64,000 bases of DNA, taken from contig JAFKAC010000040.1 in the NCBI GenBank assembly GCA_025766275.1, positions 434,001 to 498,000 of the forward strand. Direction: 5' to 3'. Source of the stretch: Lactarius indigo. Lineage: Eukaryota > Basidiomycota > Agaricomycetes > Russulales > Russulaceae. The position numbers and the translations under genes are program-made. The stretch's first letter is position 1. Every line of letters begins with the position of its first letter. This document shows positions 12,066-23,798 of the stretch, one piece after another. The notes under the pieces are model-generated. The model saw only the letters and a list, made by a program, of their open reading frames with translations, had not been told where the DNA came from and ran no database searches.

Positions 12066-15000
12066 ATGACTCGCTATCGTTCTATGAGAGTTCCAGTATC
12101 GATTCGCACCAGTTACGCAATGGCCGACATATGAGCACTAGTAGACTCAGGAGCAACTCATTGCTTCATGAAGCCATCTTTCGCAAAAAGGATGGGACTC
12201 GGAACCAAATTACTTGAAGTTCCAAAGAAAATATGGAATATCGACAACACAGAAAACAAATTGGGGCGTATTACCCACTATACAGATGTCGATGTCCAAA
12301 CTAAAGGCATTCACAAGGAAATCCGTTTCCTTATCACAGATATCGGCAATGAAGACATCGTACTAGGCTATCCTTGGCTCGCTATCTACGACCCCCATAT
12401 CAAATGGTCGCAAGCAGCTATTCACGAGGATATGCTTCCTATTATTATTCGATCAACAAACCCTTACATCAAAACAACACCAGTAATGGCCACAACCACC
12501 GTCCAAGATGACAACTACGAAATAGTACATTCTTGCGTCATTATGGACGAGCAACGGCAACAATTTGAAGAAGGATGCCGAATTAGAGCCACTGCCACTG
12601 ACCTCGCCATTGCCGCGCAACAATATGTCACTAAAGCTGAGTTGCCTTCCGAATACCGTGAATTTGAACGCCTCTTCAGTGAAGAAGCGTTGGACAGGTT
12701 TCCGCCCAGCAGGCCCTGGGATCATGCCATCGAATTCAAACCAGGGACAGCCGACGCAATCGACTGCAAGATATACCCTATGACGCAAGAAGAAGACAAG
12801 AAGCTACGCGAATGGATAGACGAACAACTCAAAAAGGGGTACATCAGACCCTCGAAATCCCCGTATGCGTCGTCCTTCTTCTTTATCAAGAAAAAGGATG
12901 GAAAACTACGACCTGTCCAAGACTATCGAAAAATTAATGCGGTCACCATCTGCAATCAATATCCGCTCCCTCTCATCTCTGACCTTATTACCGACCTCAG
13001 CAATGCCCACATCTATACTAAGCTCGATGTTAGATGGGGATATAACAACGTCCGCATCAAAGAGGGAGACGAGGAAAAAGCAGCGTTCAAAACGCGTTAT
13101 GGATTATTTGAACCTACGGTGATGTTTTTTGGCCTAACCAACTCCCCGGCAACGTTCCAGATGATGATGAACTTCATCTTCAGGGATATCATAGCCAAGC
13201 ACGAGAAATGGGGCACCGTCATCCGCATCTATATGGACGATATCGGTATTGCTACAGGACTTGACCACTCGCTACAGGACCACATTGAGGCTGTCAAAGA
13301 CGTGCTCCGCGTATCTGCGGAACACGATCTGTACTACAAGCTTGAGAAGTGCCTCTTCCATTCCCCCCGTATGGATTACCTGGGGGTAATCCTTGAAAAG
13401 GGGGTGACACGCATGGACCCTGTCAAAATTTCCGGCATCAAGGACTGGCCTACGCCAACCAAGGTCAAGGACGTCCGCTCTTTTCTCAGTTTTTGCAATT
13501 TTTACTGACCTTTTATACGAGGTTTTGTGACCAAAGCACGACCACTCAACAAACTCACGCGCAAGGACATGGAATGGCACTGGGGAACCGAAGAAGAAAA
13601 GGCATTCCAAGACCTTAAAACTCTCGTCACTAGTGAACCTGTATTAGCGCATCCAGATCTCACCCAACAGTTCGAAGTAGAAGTCGACGCATCAGGTTTC
13701 GCCACGGGTGCAGTCCTTCTTCAACGAAAAGCAGACAGCAAACGACATCCTATCGGCTACTACTCGTCCACCCTCAATGAAGCCGAAAGAAATTACGATA
13801 TTTATGACCTTGAACTCCTAGCAATCGTCAAAGCCTTTCGCCATTGGAGACCCCTTCTGGCAGGTTCCCCTCACAAAATCAAAGTATTTTCCGACCATCT
13901 CAACCTACAATACTGGAAGTCCCCACAAAAGATTAGCAGGCGCGTGGCCAGGGAAGTACTCGAGCTCTCTGAATACGATTTTGAGATTCACCACATCAAG
14001 GGCACCTCCAACAGACGTGCTGATGCGCTATCACGAAGACCAGATTACGACCAGGGAGAGAACGACAACGAAGGGGTGACAGTATTGCCTGAAAGCGTCT
14101 TTGCACGTGCCACTACAACGGAAGAACCGCGACATCCACATTGGAGACCCGAAGTCCTACCAGTGGACATGACCCCGGAACATCCCATCTACGAACAAGA
14201 CATAGCTAAGTTGAAACCTTGGGTTGACGCTCACAAACTAAAAGACATTGAAGGAACATGGTATAAAGACGGACGACGAGTGGTTACCGGTGGCATCCAC
14301 GACAAGCGCACCATCATTGCCGCTCACCACGACTCCCCTGTCTATGGTCATCCCGGAATCAAGCGCACCCTTCAACTTACCGAACGACATTACTGGTGGC
14401 CACAAATGAAGAACGATGTTCAAGACTATGTCAAAGGCTGTGCGGAATGCCAACGGCACAAAGTCAACCTTCGCCCCATCAGAGCGCCTCTACAACCCAT
14501 TTACCCCAAACCAGAAGCCCTGCCATTTGAGACCATCGCAGTGGATTTCATCACTAAACTCCCCATCTCCCGGGGTTACGACTCTATTCTCACCATAACA
14601 GATCACGACTGTACCAAAGCTGCGGTTTTTATTCCTTGTAACGAAGAGATAACGGCCGAAGGAACGGCAGCCCTGTACGTCTCCCATGTATTCCCACGAT
14701 TCGGACTCCCCTCGCGTGTTATCAGTGATCGAGATCCCCGCTTCGCATCCAAGTTCATGTGGGAGATATGCAAAATTCTTGGCATCAGCCAAAATATCTC
14801 GACCGCTTATCATCCCAGAACCGACGGCCAATCAGAATGAACCAATCAATGGTTGGAACAATATCTCCGTTTTTGGGTGAACGAACGACAAGACAACTGG
14901 GTCCGTTATCTACCTATGGTGGAATTCACGCACAACAACTGGCCCAACGAGACCACACGGGAGTCTCCCTTCTTTCTCTTATCAGGATTCAACCCTCGCG

Positions 15001-16553
15001 CTGATTGGATCGATAGGCCTTCCCCTATCCCACAGGTGTCACTAAGGTTAGACCAGTTCCGGCAAGCGCGACAGCGCGCCTTCTCCTGTATGCTCAGGGC
15101 GCAAAAGTCATGGGTTAAGCACAAAGATACGCCCAAGTTCAAAGAAGGCGACCTCGTGTGGCTCGAAGGACGCCACTTACGCACTCACCAACCAACCGCA
15201 AAATTAGCTGCCAAACGGCATGGACCGTTTAAGGTCATCCAGGTGATGTCCGCTGTCAACTATCGCCTAGAACTTCCCACGCAGTGGAGCATCCACGACG
15301 TCTTCCACATAGATCTTCTCACACCTTATCACGAAACACCCACGCATGGACCAAACTATCAGCGCCCACCACCTGATTTGGTCGATAACGAAGAAGAATA
15401 TGAAGTCGAGAAGATTCTAGACTCTCGGCGATTCGGCAGAAGGCGTCGGCTCCAATATCTCGTCAAATGGAAGGGTTATCCGGACTCCGACAATCAATGG
15501 ATAGATAAGGATGACATATTTGCCGATGAAGCTGTTCGGGAGTTCAAACATTCTAACCCCGACAGGGAAACGCATATAAGGATGACCCTCTGTCGTGATA
15601 AGTCCCCATCACCCACTCCTCCTATGCCTTCTACTCGACGCAATGACCAGCTCGCACTCCTCTCTACCCTCGTCAATGACTCCTCCACCACGCTTGTTAA
15701 CCCCGACTCCACTGACAACACCACAACCGCTGGAGCTGCGGGAAGAGGCCGTTCCCCCATGCAGCATGAGGAAGACGGCCCTATCACTAGTGAAGAATTG
15801 CACCAGACACTGCAACGATTCCTTGTGCCCGTACAGGGAACTCTCAGCGACGATCCAGCAACAACTCAGCCAACACCACCGCCAATGTATGCTCTCACAA
15901 ACCCCGACACCGGTGAGCCCGAAGTCTTCCTCACTGAAGACGAGCTCTTTCGGCTTCAAGCAGCTGTCCCACGCAGTGAAACCGCCCGACGCCATGAAGA
16001 AGTACGAACAAGAATGGAAGGAGACGGCGGCGCGGTGGCAGCGGGAGCAACTGCATATCGCCGCCTGCCGACGCCGAATGATGAAGGAACGGAGGGAGTA
16101 CTGGACAAAGATGAGGATGCAGACGAACTTGGAGACCACTACCCCATCAGGCACGCATTCCTTAATCATGAATTCTACGCTGAAGATCCAGCCGCCACTC
16201 CCTTCCTCGTTGACGCAGCGGGGGGGCCTTTACACAGGGGACGAGTCGCCGTGGCACAAGCGGCTCGTTATACACCAATGGGCGAACGAGACCCTGCAAC
16301 CAGGGCCGTCATCCCTGAGGGGTTCCAGGTCAATCGAGGACCCGATTACATTCTGTTCCCGATCAAACTCCCCAACGGACCGACGGTACAAGCATCCCAC
16401 GTACAGGTTATCCGAGGAGGAGACCCCTTCGTTCTCGGATTAGCTCCGGGATCGGGTTTCCTCTACGGTAAACCCCTCTACGCCATACCCCATCTCCCCA
16501 AAAACAACCGCGCTTTCATACCCCACGAGGAGTATTTCATGCTCCGCAACTGA
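12066..16553 (+). pseudogene. Gypsy pol polyprotein with three internal TGA stops
   Basis: One continuous frame of about 1495 codons interrupted only by TGA at 12132, 13506 and 14838. Each sits where arginine is expected (for example NFY-x-PFI and DGQSE-x-TNQW). The order is protease DSGATH (about 12147), reverse transcriptase with YMDD (about 13230), RNase H (VEVDASG, about 13678), integrase zinc-binding HHCC region (about 14330-14460), integrase core with AVDF, SDRDPRF and DGQSE, then a chromodomain (about 15391-15560, EYEVEKILDSR and YLVKWKGYP). Past the chromodomain lies an extra C-terminal region of about 330 aa without a domain I recognise. The final TGA (16551) may itself be a mutated CGA. 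Confidence 0.87.
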
Positions 16554-16574
16554 CACCCCACCGACCTGCTGCTC

Positions 16575-16796
16575 ATGCGCATTGGGGATGTCACCCTCAC
16601 TCAGGAGTTGCGCAGGTTCCGGCAATTTGCATTTGCCGAAGAACAGTTGGAGAAGCAGATCCGGCAACTACAGTTGGAAAGGCAGTTGGTGGCGGATGAC
16701 AAAAAGGACAGTCTCTATCGTCTGGAGCGTGCTAACATACTAGCCCGAATGGAAGATGAGGCGGAAAAGATGAGACGGGAATCGATAGCGGACTAG
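16575..16796 (+). CDS. Coiled-coil C-terminal segment of gypsy pol (in frame after the stop)
   Basis: 73 codons in the same frame as pol, rich in Glu, Arg, Gln and Leu with heptad-like spacing (EEQLEKQIRQLQLERQL), ending at TAG 16794. Only 21 bases of open frame separate it from the pol stop at 16551. It is either the true end of the polyprotein, cut off by another CGA-to-TGA change, or a small separate ORF. Nothing shows independent expression. Confidence 0.45.
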   Translation: MRIGDVTLTQELRRFRQFAFAEEQLEKQIRQLQLERQLVADDKKDSLYRLERANILARMEDEAEKMRRESIAD

Positions 16797-16815
16797 TGAG
16801 GTGGGCCTCACTCCT

Positions 16816-16828
16816 GAAAAGGGGGTGA
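16816..16828 (+). promoter_or_regulatory. Polypurine tract of the gypsy element
   Basis: A purine-rich run (GAAAAGGGGGTGA) ends exactly at the 3' LTR and would prime plus-strand DNA synthesis. Confidence 0.7.
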
Positions 16829-17336
16829 TGTTATGGTACGGACTACATGACTCATTACGCACGACTCATGGCCGGTTATGACTACGGCCCGATACTGATA
16901 TTAGTCATGGACTTTACATCACATCAGTCAGCATAGGTAGTTCACATGTGATTGTGACTCATGTATGACTCATTCCTAGGATAGCTGTACTAGGGTTCAA
17001 GCTAGTTACGCTATTGGTTACTTACCTTTCTAGCGGCGCTTCAAAGCCCGCGCGTATCTGTATAAGTAGTCGATCCAGAAGACCAAGACTCCCCATCTTG
17101 GTCTTCTTCAATCCACCACTTGACTCGTCTCTTGTCTGCCTCAGCCTCCGGCTAGAGTGTGCTTCCACTTTGGTTCACCAAGGAACCGTCTTCTTTATCT
17201 TTTGGTGCAGCGTGTGCCAGTGTGCCCCTGTTCACCTCGCGTTGGGTTGACACGTGATCCCCATTTGCCTAACTTTTGCTAAGTCGATTACACCTTTCAC
17301 AAGTCCAAGTCGGACTAACGCCGGTGGAGCGTAACA
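16829..17336 (+). repeat. 3' LTR of the gypsy element
   Basis: 508 bp, paired with 8747-9254. The flanking ATGAC duplicate follows at 17337. Confidence 0.92.
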
Positions 17337-20300
17337 ATGACGGCTTAACCCCCGCTCTCGTGGATGGCAGCATTACTGTCGAGCTTCTCGAAGCACGGAT
17401 GCTTCACCATTTCGAGATGCGCAGTGCGGAGCTCACCCACATCTACGGCCCAACGCCGTCCTCTTCACTCGCCCTGCCTGCCTACATGCCACCGCAAACC
17501 ACCCTATGCCCTAACTGCAAACGCACCGGGCACACCATCGAATTCTGCGTGGCCCCAGGCGGAAAGATGGAGGGTCTTTCCATGTTCGAGGCAATCACGC
17601 GACAGCATGCTGCTCGAGAGTCATCGCGACTGCGCAGGAGAGGGGAACCGGCCCGGAGCCTGGGGAATGCACAAAGCCCGAGCTCAACTCTAAGGGTCGA
17701 CGATGATGGATGTCTCTGGATCGGGGGCGTCCGTTATCGTCCTGATAGCAAAGTCAGCGCCGCTATCGCCACAACTCCTGAGCCCTCTGCGGACACTCCC
17801 GATCAGGGGGGGTCACCTGACTGGGCACCAGCCAACTCCGCTGACACACCATTGGACACTGACACAATGCTCATCGCCTCAATCGAGCACGAAACTGCGC
17901 TGCTCAGCCACCCGTCCGACTTCCCATTCTTCCTCGACTCGGGGGCTTCGAGCCACATCAGCTGCCTACACGCAGATTTCAGCTCTATCACGCAGCTCAG
18001 CGAACCACGAAAAATCTCGGGTGTGGGAAACGCCACGGTGTATGCAGTGGGGATCGGCACCGTCGACTTACTCCTACCCGAAACCAACGCACGACTGCAA
18101 CTACAGAATGTCCTTTTTGTTCCAGATGCCAATGTTCGACTTGTGTCCATCCATCAACTCAACCAGCTTGGCTATACCACGGTCTTTCGCTCTGGCCACT
18201 GCCAGCTCACCGACAAGGACGAGAAGGTCGTTGCGGATTGCACGCCCGGCCCTTGCAACCTCTACGCCCTTCCAAGCACCATCGTCCAGACCACCGGCAT
18301 CCCCGCCAATACCGACATCGCGTTACCGGGCCTCCACATCATCCCCGATCTGGAGACATGGCATAGACGTTTGGGCCACGCGAATCACTGCACAGTCCTA
18401 GACATGGCCCGGAATGGAACTGCCGCAGGTATGCCCGTTGACATGTCACTTGCCCCGCAAGCATGTGACCATTGCGTCCATGGTAAACAGGCACGCACCC
18501 CCATACCGAAGGAACGGGAGGGAGCACGGGCGGCGAAAAGGATGGAGCGCGTCTATATTGACCTGTCGGGGCCACACTCAGTCATGTCACGCTCAGGTTT
18601 CCGTTACATAATGAACTTCGTTGACGACTATTCTGGCTACAATTGGACCCGCCTACTCAAGGCGAAGTCTGACACTTTCGCCGCATTCCGCGACTGGCTG
18701 GTCGCAGTTGAGACGCAAACCGGTGACAAGCTTCGTTTTGTGCTGACAGACAATGGAGAACTCCGCTCTGCGGACATGGCTCGCTGGTGTGCTGATTGGG
18801 GGGTCACACATCAGTTCACCGCTCCACATACATCCGCACAAAATGGTCGCGTTGAACGCCTCCATCGAACGCTGATGGACAAGGCGCGCACCATGCGCTT
18901 GGCCTGCGGCGCTCCCTTGCAGATGTGGGACGAATTCATTATGACTTCATCCTATCTGACCACACTGACCGCTTCGCAATCACTGGGGGGACGCACTCCT
19001 TTCGAACTCTGGTTCGAGAAGAAGCCCACTCTTTCACACCTGCGCGAAATTGGCTGCCGCGTGTATGCGCTGATCCCTGGTTCCCATCCGAAAATTGCCA
19101 CACGATCTGTTGAGTGCACGCTGATCGGTTACACGCCAAATTCGAAGGCATACAGATGCTGGAACAGGCAAACCGGGCGGATCATTGACAGTATTCACGT
19201 CCGATTCATTGAACACCTTCAGGAATCACCCCGCCCACTCCATCCTGGGGTCATCCTGAACCCTTTGGAGCACATCGCCGACACTGAGCCGCTTCTCGAC
19301 GTCCCATTGTCTACACCGCAGCCCGCTGATCCTGATCCGGCTCCCCGCAGATCTCCGCGCACCCACGTGCCAGCTCCCACCAGACAGGAGACCTGCGACG
19401 GCCTGGAGCCGCGAAAAAAGGGGGCTTCGGCGCCCGTGGGTGTGATCGGCAACAGTGATGCCGTCGATCCCCCTGAGCACGAAGCAGCGTTTCTGGTCGA
19501 CGTCGAAGACCCTGACGCGCCTTCGTGGCACGAGGCAGTTGCTTCCGCCGACGCCGATGCGTGGATGGAAGGAGCCCGGTCGGAGATCCGCAGTCTGGAG
19601 GAGATGGAAGTCTTCCAGCTGGTTCCCCGATCCTCCGTCCCACCGAATCGAAAAGTCCTTCGCGGGAAGTTCGTCTGCCGCCTCAAACGCGACAAACTGG
19701 GTGTTCCCGTACGGCACAAAGTTCGTTGGGTCGCGAAGGGTTTCCAGCAAGTGTGGGGTCGGGACTATACTGACACTACCTCCCCCACCGCGCGTCTCAA
19801 GTCGCTGCGCACCATCCTCCACATCGCAGCCAACAACGACTGGCGCATCCAACAGTACGATGTGAAAACGGCGTTCCTGAACGGCGTCCTCCCTGAGGGT
19901 GAGGTCCAGTTCATGGAACAACCGCCAGGCTTCTCCGCTCCCGGACGGGAGGACCACGTTTGGAGGTTGCAACGTGGCCTCTACGGTATGAAGCAGTCTT
20001 CCCGCATCTGGAACAAGACGCTTCACTCCTCGTTCGTGACGTGGGGCTTCCGCCGTGCTGACTGCAAATGGTGCATATACACGCGCCGCACTGCCACCGC
20101 GATGACCGTCGTAGCCGTACACGTGGACGACATGCTGGCTGTTTCGTCTAGTGATGCTGAGGCTGAGCTGTTTCGTTCTGAGCTGGAATCGGCCTGGCAA
20201 ATATCTGCGCTCAGAGAGGCTAAGCTCGTCGTCGGGATTGCACTTATACGCGACAGAGAAGCCGGCACCATCCTTCTCCGCCAAACGGCTCTGATCGACA

Positions 20301-21143
20301 AAATCATATCCACGTACAACCAATCCGACGCCAGGCCCACCGCCACCCCAATGGTACATGGCGCGCAGCTCATCCCTCCTGACCCTCAGGCTCCGCTAGA
20401 CGAGGGGGAGCAAGAACGCTTAGATTCACTCCCATACCGTTCCCTGGTCGGATCACTCATGTACGTCGCCAGTGGCTCGCGACCCGACATCGCATTCGCC
20501 GTCAGCAAACTGTCTCGCTTTGTCAACTGCTACCGAGAAACACACTGGCAGGCCACAGTACGCATGGTGCGCTATCTGAAGGGGACAAGATCCTGGGCGC
20601 TTCGGCTCAGCGGCACCGGTGACCCACCTAACCTGCTGGGATACAGCGACTCTGACTACGCCAATGACCCCAGCCCACAAGGTCGACGATCAGTCGGAGG
20701 GTACTGTTTCTCACTTGGCAGTGGCATGGTCTCGTGGTCATCAAAGAAGCAGAAAACCGTCGCTACCTCCACATGCGCGGCCGAATACATAGCTGTGTCC
20801 GAAGCAAGCAGGGAACTAATCTGGCTCTGAAGTCTCCTCACCGAACTAGGTCACGAGCCCAAAACCCCGTCCAAGCTTCTTTGCAACAACTCAGCAGCTG
20901 TGATCCTCAGCGGTGATCAAGCATTCCACGATCGAGTTAAACACCTTGATGTCCGGTATCATTGGATCAGGGAATGCGTTGAAAACCACGAACTGGTCAT
21001 CACGCAGATTGCCACCTCAGACAACATCGCAGATATCCTTACTAAAGCACTTCCCGAACCGGCTTTCGTGAACCTGCACAACTTTCTGGGGATCGTTAGA
21101 ACCGATGACATTTGAGCCGCATCGTTCTCCTCTCTGAGTCCAC

Positions 21144-21155
21144 GCTGAGGGGGAG
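21144..21155 (+). promoter_or_regulatory. Polypurine tract of copia 1
   Basis: A purine run (CTGAGGGGGAG) abuts the 3' LTR at 21156. Confidence 0.65.
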
Positions 21156-21453
21156 TGTCGTACCAGGGGGAGCAGTGTCGCATTGCAGGAGGAACCACGG
21201 ACCGCACCACAAACACCGATCGTTTCATACTATTTGCGTACAAGAATCCATAAACACAGCCGATATATTATACCGTAGTTTACGTTTTCACCCCCTCAGT
21301 TCGCTTGTCTCCGCGTTCTGAGGGGTAAGCCTTCATCCCGCCTATATTACCATACCGCGCACTAATACTCTCACCTTAGTACTGTTTAGGTTCGTTGATA
21401 ATAATACAGTTCGCTTGTCTCCGCATTCTGAGGGTACTGTTTAGGATCTAAAA
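21156..21453 (+). repeat. 3' LTR of copia element 1
   Basis: 298 bp, paired with 6406-6703, and followed by the GACCA duplicate at 21454-21458, after which the transposase coding sequence resumes. Confidence 0.92.
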
Positions 21454-22498
21454 GACCAAAGGGAGAAGGCCTCACCCTGATGGTTTCGGACTTCTTGACT
21501 GCAGATTGGGGCCCACTGCGCGACAACGATGGGTGCGTTATCACTGGCCCTTTCCCTTCCAATCCCACTCATGCTCACACAGTGACGCCTGGGTGTTCTT
21601 CCGGCCTGGGAAGAACAGGGACAGCTGGTTCACAGCAAACGACCTGCTTGTCCAGGTAGAACGCGCTATTGATATTTTTGAGGGGCTCACCGGTGGCTAC
21701 GTGCAAGGGTTGTTTCTCTTCAACAATGCGCCAAGCCACCAGAAGTGTGCAGACGATGCGATTTTGGCTTGACAGATGGTCAAAGGTGCGTCGTTGTTTA
21801 TTCCTTGGATACTTTATCCTCACTCCCCCCAGGTCCGAAGCATGGATGGACGCATCATCTCAACGGAGTGCGCATGTGTGACGGTAAATTACCAACTGGG
21901 GAGCCACAACCTTTTTATTACCCAGACGACCACCCCTCCATGCCTGGCTGGTTCAAGGGCATGGAGCAAATCATTCGTGAACGCAGGCTGTGGCCCAAAG
22001 CAGGGCTGGCCACTCAGTGTTGGCAGTTCAAGTGCCCCCCTGGCCGCGTGGACTGCTGCTGCTGGCGCATCCTTTTCCTCCAGCCTGATTTCGTTGCTGA
22101 GAAATCACAGCTCAAGGAATTCATCAGGTCGCGCAGCCACATTTGCAACTTTTACCCAAAATATCACTGTGAGCTCAATTTTATTGAGCAATATTGGGGC
22201 GCAGCCAAAGCTCAATACCGTGCCACCCCCCGAGAAAAGACCGCCCTCGGAATGAAGCAAATTGTGAAGGAGAGCCTTGACAGCGTCCCCCTTCTTCACA
22301 TCCGAAGGTCAGTATTTTTTTTTTGTTTTGTTTTGTGGCTCATTCCCTCACAGGTTTGCGAACCAAGCTGCGCATTTTATTACCGCTTACAGGGACGGGC
22401 TGTCAGGTGCACAAGCAGCGTGGGCAAATAAAAAATATCACGGACATCGCACGTTACCACCCCAAAGCATTCTTGAAGCGAAGGAAACCATCTATTAG

Positions 22499-22719
22499 AT
22501 TCTGTAGCTTAGTAGCCTACAGAGAAATGCGCATACATCAATAATGCTTGAATTATCACTCTTGAGTTGTGTCAGCTTGCAACAACTCGCCCGGGATCAC
22601 AATGATGCCGAGCTCAATAACCCTAAACGCACAAACCCCAGGCCAGGATTTTTCCCAAGTCAACCCTCTCGCCGTGGCCGCTTACGTACACATTATATAA
22701 TCTAACCCTAGGGTTTATA
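22499..22719. other. 3' non-coding part of the Tc1/mariner-like element
   Basis: About 220 bp between the transposase stop and the right inverted repeat. No gene is seen. Confidence 0.6.
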
Positions 22720-22759
22720 GCTTACATAAAGGGGTGCGAGTTCCTGATGGCCCCTACCT
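22720..22759 (-). repeat. Right terminal inverted repeat of the Tc1/mariner-like element
   Basis: Inverted copy of 4285-4324, followed by TA at 22760-22761. Confidence 0.9.
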
Positions 22760-22761
22760 TA

Positions 22762-23257
22762 GAACTAGACAACTATCCTTCATTCAAATGCGTAGGAATA
22801 CGCCCCTGGCCTTTGGAAGAAGGCCTCTGTTTCATCGGGCTTTACCCTCCTGTTCCCGCGTCTTCCAACAGTGACCAACACTCATTCATGATCTTCTGAG
22901 ATCACGAGCTGTCTGTTTAACACGCTAGAAACCCATTCCAATCATTCGTTCCCATAAATTCCCATGTATGGCACTATTCTACAAGGGAGATTCGGCACGC
23001 TGCTCGTGTTATTTCGTTTGCCCGTCCGTTGCCGCAATACAGTGCCAAATACTCGTCATCATTCCTTCGCGTCCTCCCTTGCGTGTCCGTGGCACCTGTT
23101 AGTAATCCCATCTACTCACCGCATATTGCGCCGAACTCAAATCGGACCTTACTTCATTCCCTCTCGTCAGAAAGGCACCTGAACCTCTCTTTATTTTCTT
23201 CTGAATGCTTTGTGTGTAACCGCTGACTACTGTTCGGTATCAGTGACATTCCAAGCC
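22762..23257 (+). other. Upstream block of unit 1, right of the insertion; H2A.Z leader
   Basis: Continues the unit after the transposon. From about 22960 it matches the leaders of the H2A.Z copies in units 0, 2 and 3, so it probably held the H2A.Z promoter and 5' UTR. Small frames here (22964-23182, 23029-23226) are not conserved in phase and are not called. Confidence 0.55.
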
Positions 23258-23798
23258 ATGCCACCGAAAGCGGGAGACGCGGAAAGTCCAAAGGTGGCAA
23301 GGTTCCCAAAACTGAAGTCAAGGCTTCCAGACACGCACCGCGAAAGCCGGTTCCAGGTCTGCGTCTTTTCTGCCCTTACCTTGCCCCCGTGAGCTCTGCA
23401 CCAGGTGCTGATCACGCGGTCGTCGTGCTCCTAGTTCTCCGTTGGTCGTATCCACAGATAACCGAAACAGTGCACCCAGAAAAATGTTCGTATCGGCGCG
23501 GAAACTGCCGTTTACACTTCGGCCATCCTAGAATACCTCACTGTCGAGGTCTCGGAGCTAGCAGGTCCGTCGAGTGCTCTCCTCTACAGTACCAACACAT
23601 TTCGTGATCAAGGCAATGCCTCAAAAGATCTCCACGTCAAGCGTATTAATCCACGACATTTACAACTCGCTATTCGTGGAGACGAGGAGCTTGACACGCT
23701 CATACGCGACGATCGCTGGTGGTAGTGTCCTGCCGTTCATTCATAAGACTCTGACTGCCAGAAAGATTAAGAAGCCCGAAGGCGCGCCGGGGGAGTAA
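23258..23798 (+). pseudogene. Histone H2A.Z, copy 1 (frameshifted)
   Basis: H2A.Z replaces H2A in nucleosomes at promoters and silent-chromatin borders. Three exons are recognisable: a Lys-rich N-terminus beginning MPPK, a middle exon (about 23440-23560) giving the histone-fold sequence up to LEYLTVEV, and a third exon (about 23613-23798) giving [24 protein letters not shown] and PFIHK with stop TAA. The [20 protein letters not shown] signature marks H2A.Z and not canonical H2A. Exon 1 has frame damage, and a one-base deletion after DTLIR (about 23706) shifts the end of exon 3, so no normal protein can be made. It converges on NLR gene 1. Confidence 0.8.

Larger units (their letters stand above)
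8747..17336 (+). mobile_element. Ty3/gypsy LTR retrotransposon with chromodomain, inside copia 1 gag
   Basis: Two 508-bp LTRs (8747-9254 and 16829-17336, TGTTA...CA) with the 5-bp duplication ATGAC (8742-8746 and 17337-17341). Gag and pol follow the gypsy order protease, RT, RNase H, integrase, chromodomain. Without the solo LTR inside it, the element is 7788 bp. The LTR pair differs at 8 positions, all CpG transitions, about 1.6 percent. Three or four TGA codons interrupt pol, so the copy is inactive. Confidence 0.92.
6934..21115 (+). pseudogene. Copia 1 gag-pol polyprotein, split by two insertions
   Basis: Coding parts are 6934-7370, 8173-8746 and 17342-21115. With each insertion and one copy of its target duplication removed, the reading frame is continuous, about 1594 codons. 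The order is Ser/Pro-rich N-terminus, gag domain (about 8220-8746), zinc knuckle CPNCKRTGHTIEFC (about 17508), protease DSGASSHI (about 17938), gag-pre-integrase WHRRLGH (about 18359), integrase with Asp 18749 and Glu 18854 (34 residues between them), reverse transcriptase with VHVDD (about 20121), and RNase H. The only defect in frame is a TGA at 20828-20830, in RNase H after IWL, where the family has Arg. The element was therefore intact when the others inserted. Confidence 0.88.
6406..21453 (+). mobile_element. Ty1/copia LTR retrotransposon, full length, nested in the Tc1/mariner element
   Basis: Two 298-bp LTRs (6406-6703 and 21156-21453) are flanked by the 5-bp duplication GACCA (6401-6405 and 21454-21458). 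Domain order is gag, protease, integrase, reverse transcriptase, RNase H, which defines copia. Without the two insertions in gag (a solo LTR and a gypsy element) it is about 5.65 kb, normal for the superfamily. The LTRs start TG but appear to end in AAAA, because the primer-binding site follows at once. The LTRs differ at 5 positions, all CpG transitions. Confidence 0.92.
4663..22498 (+). pseudogene. Tc1/mariner (IS630-type) transposase, interrupted and mutated
   Basis: Coding parts are 4663-6405 and 21459-22498, separated by the copia element. The first part is one frame with TGA stops at 4774, 4789, 5665 and 6208, each where an arginine CGA would fit. It contains a long acidic N-terminal region, a helix-turn-helix-like segment (about 5760-6150) and the first catalytic motif HDES (about 6325). 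The second part has introns at about 21532-21584, 21785-21831 and 22308-22354, another TGA at 21770, and the motifs FNNAPSHQK and HCELNFIEQYWG. Related basidiomycete transposases, as I recall them, have FDN at the second catalytic site, so D to N probably destroys activity. The C-terminus (AAWANKKYHGHR) is typical of the family. The stop is TAG at 22496. Confidence 0.8.
4285..22759 (+). mobile_element. Tc1/mariner-like DNA transposon, split by a copia element
   Basis: A pair of identical 40-bp terminal inverted repeats (4285-4324 and 22720-22759, beginning AGGTAGGGGCCATCAGG) is flanked by the TA target duplication typical of Tc1/mariner elements (4283-4284 and 22760-22761). The element encodes one spliced DDE transposase on the plus strand. 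Removing the inserted copia element with its 5-bp duplication leaves about 3.42 kb. The transposase carries several stop codons and an apparent catalytic substitution, so this copy is dead, although its ends look intact and could in principle be mobilised by a relative. Confidence 0.85.

Noticed and set aside
15595..16443. 282-codon plus-strand frame
   Set aside because: Overlaps gypsy pol in another frame. The pol frame has the chromodomain and continuous extension, while this one has no conserved motif.
19226..20359. 377-codon open frame antisense to copia 1 pol
   Set aside because: It lies entirely opposite conserved RT/RNase H coding sequence, has no domain, and follows from GC-rich codon use.
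4285..22759. One giant composite transposon or Starship-type element
   Set aside because: Target duplications and rejoined reading frames show independent nested insertions. No tyrosine recombinase is present.
23258..23798. Canonical histone H2A
   Set aside because: The [12 protein letters not shown] and [11 protein letters not shown] signatures, and the short tail without SQ motif, fit H2A.Z.
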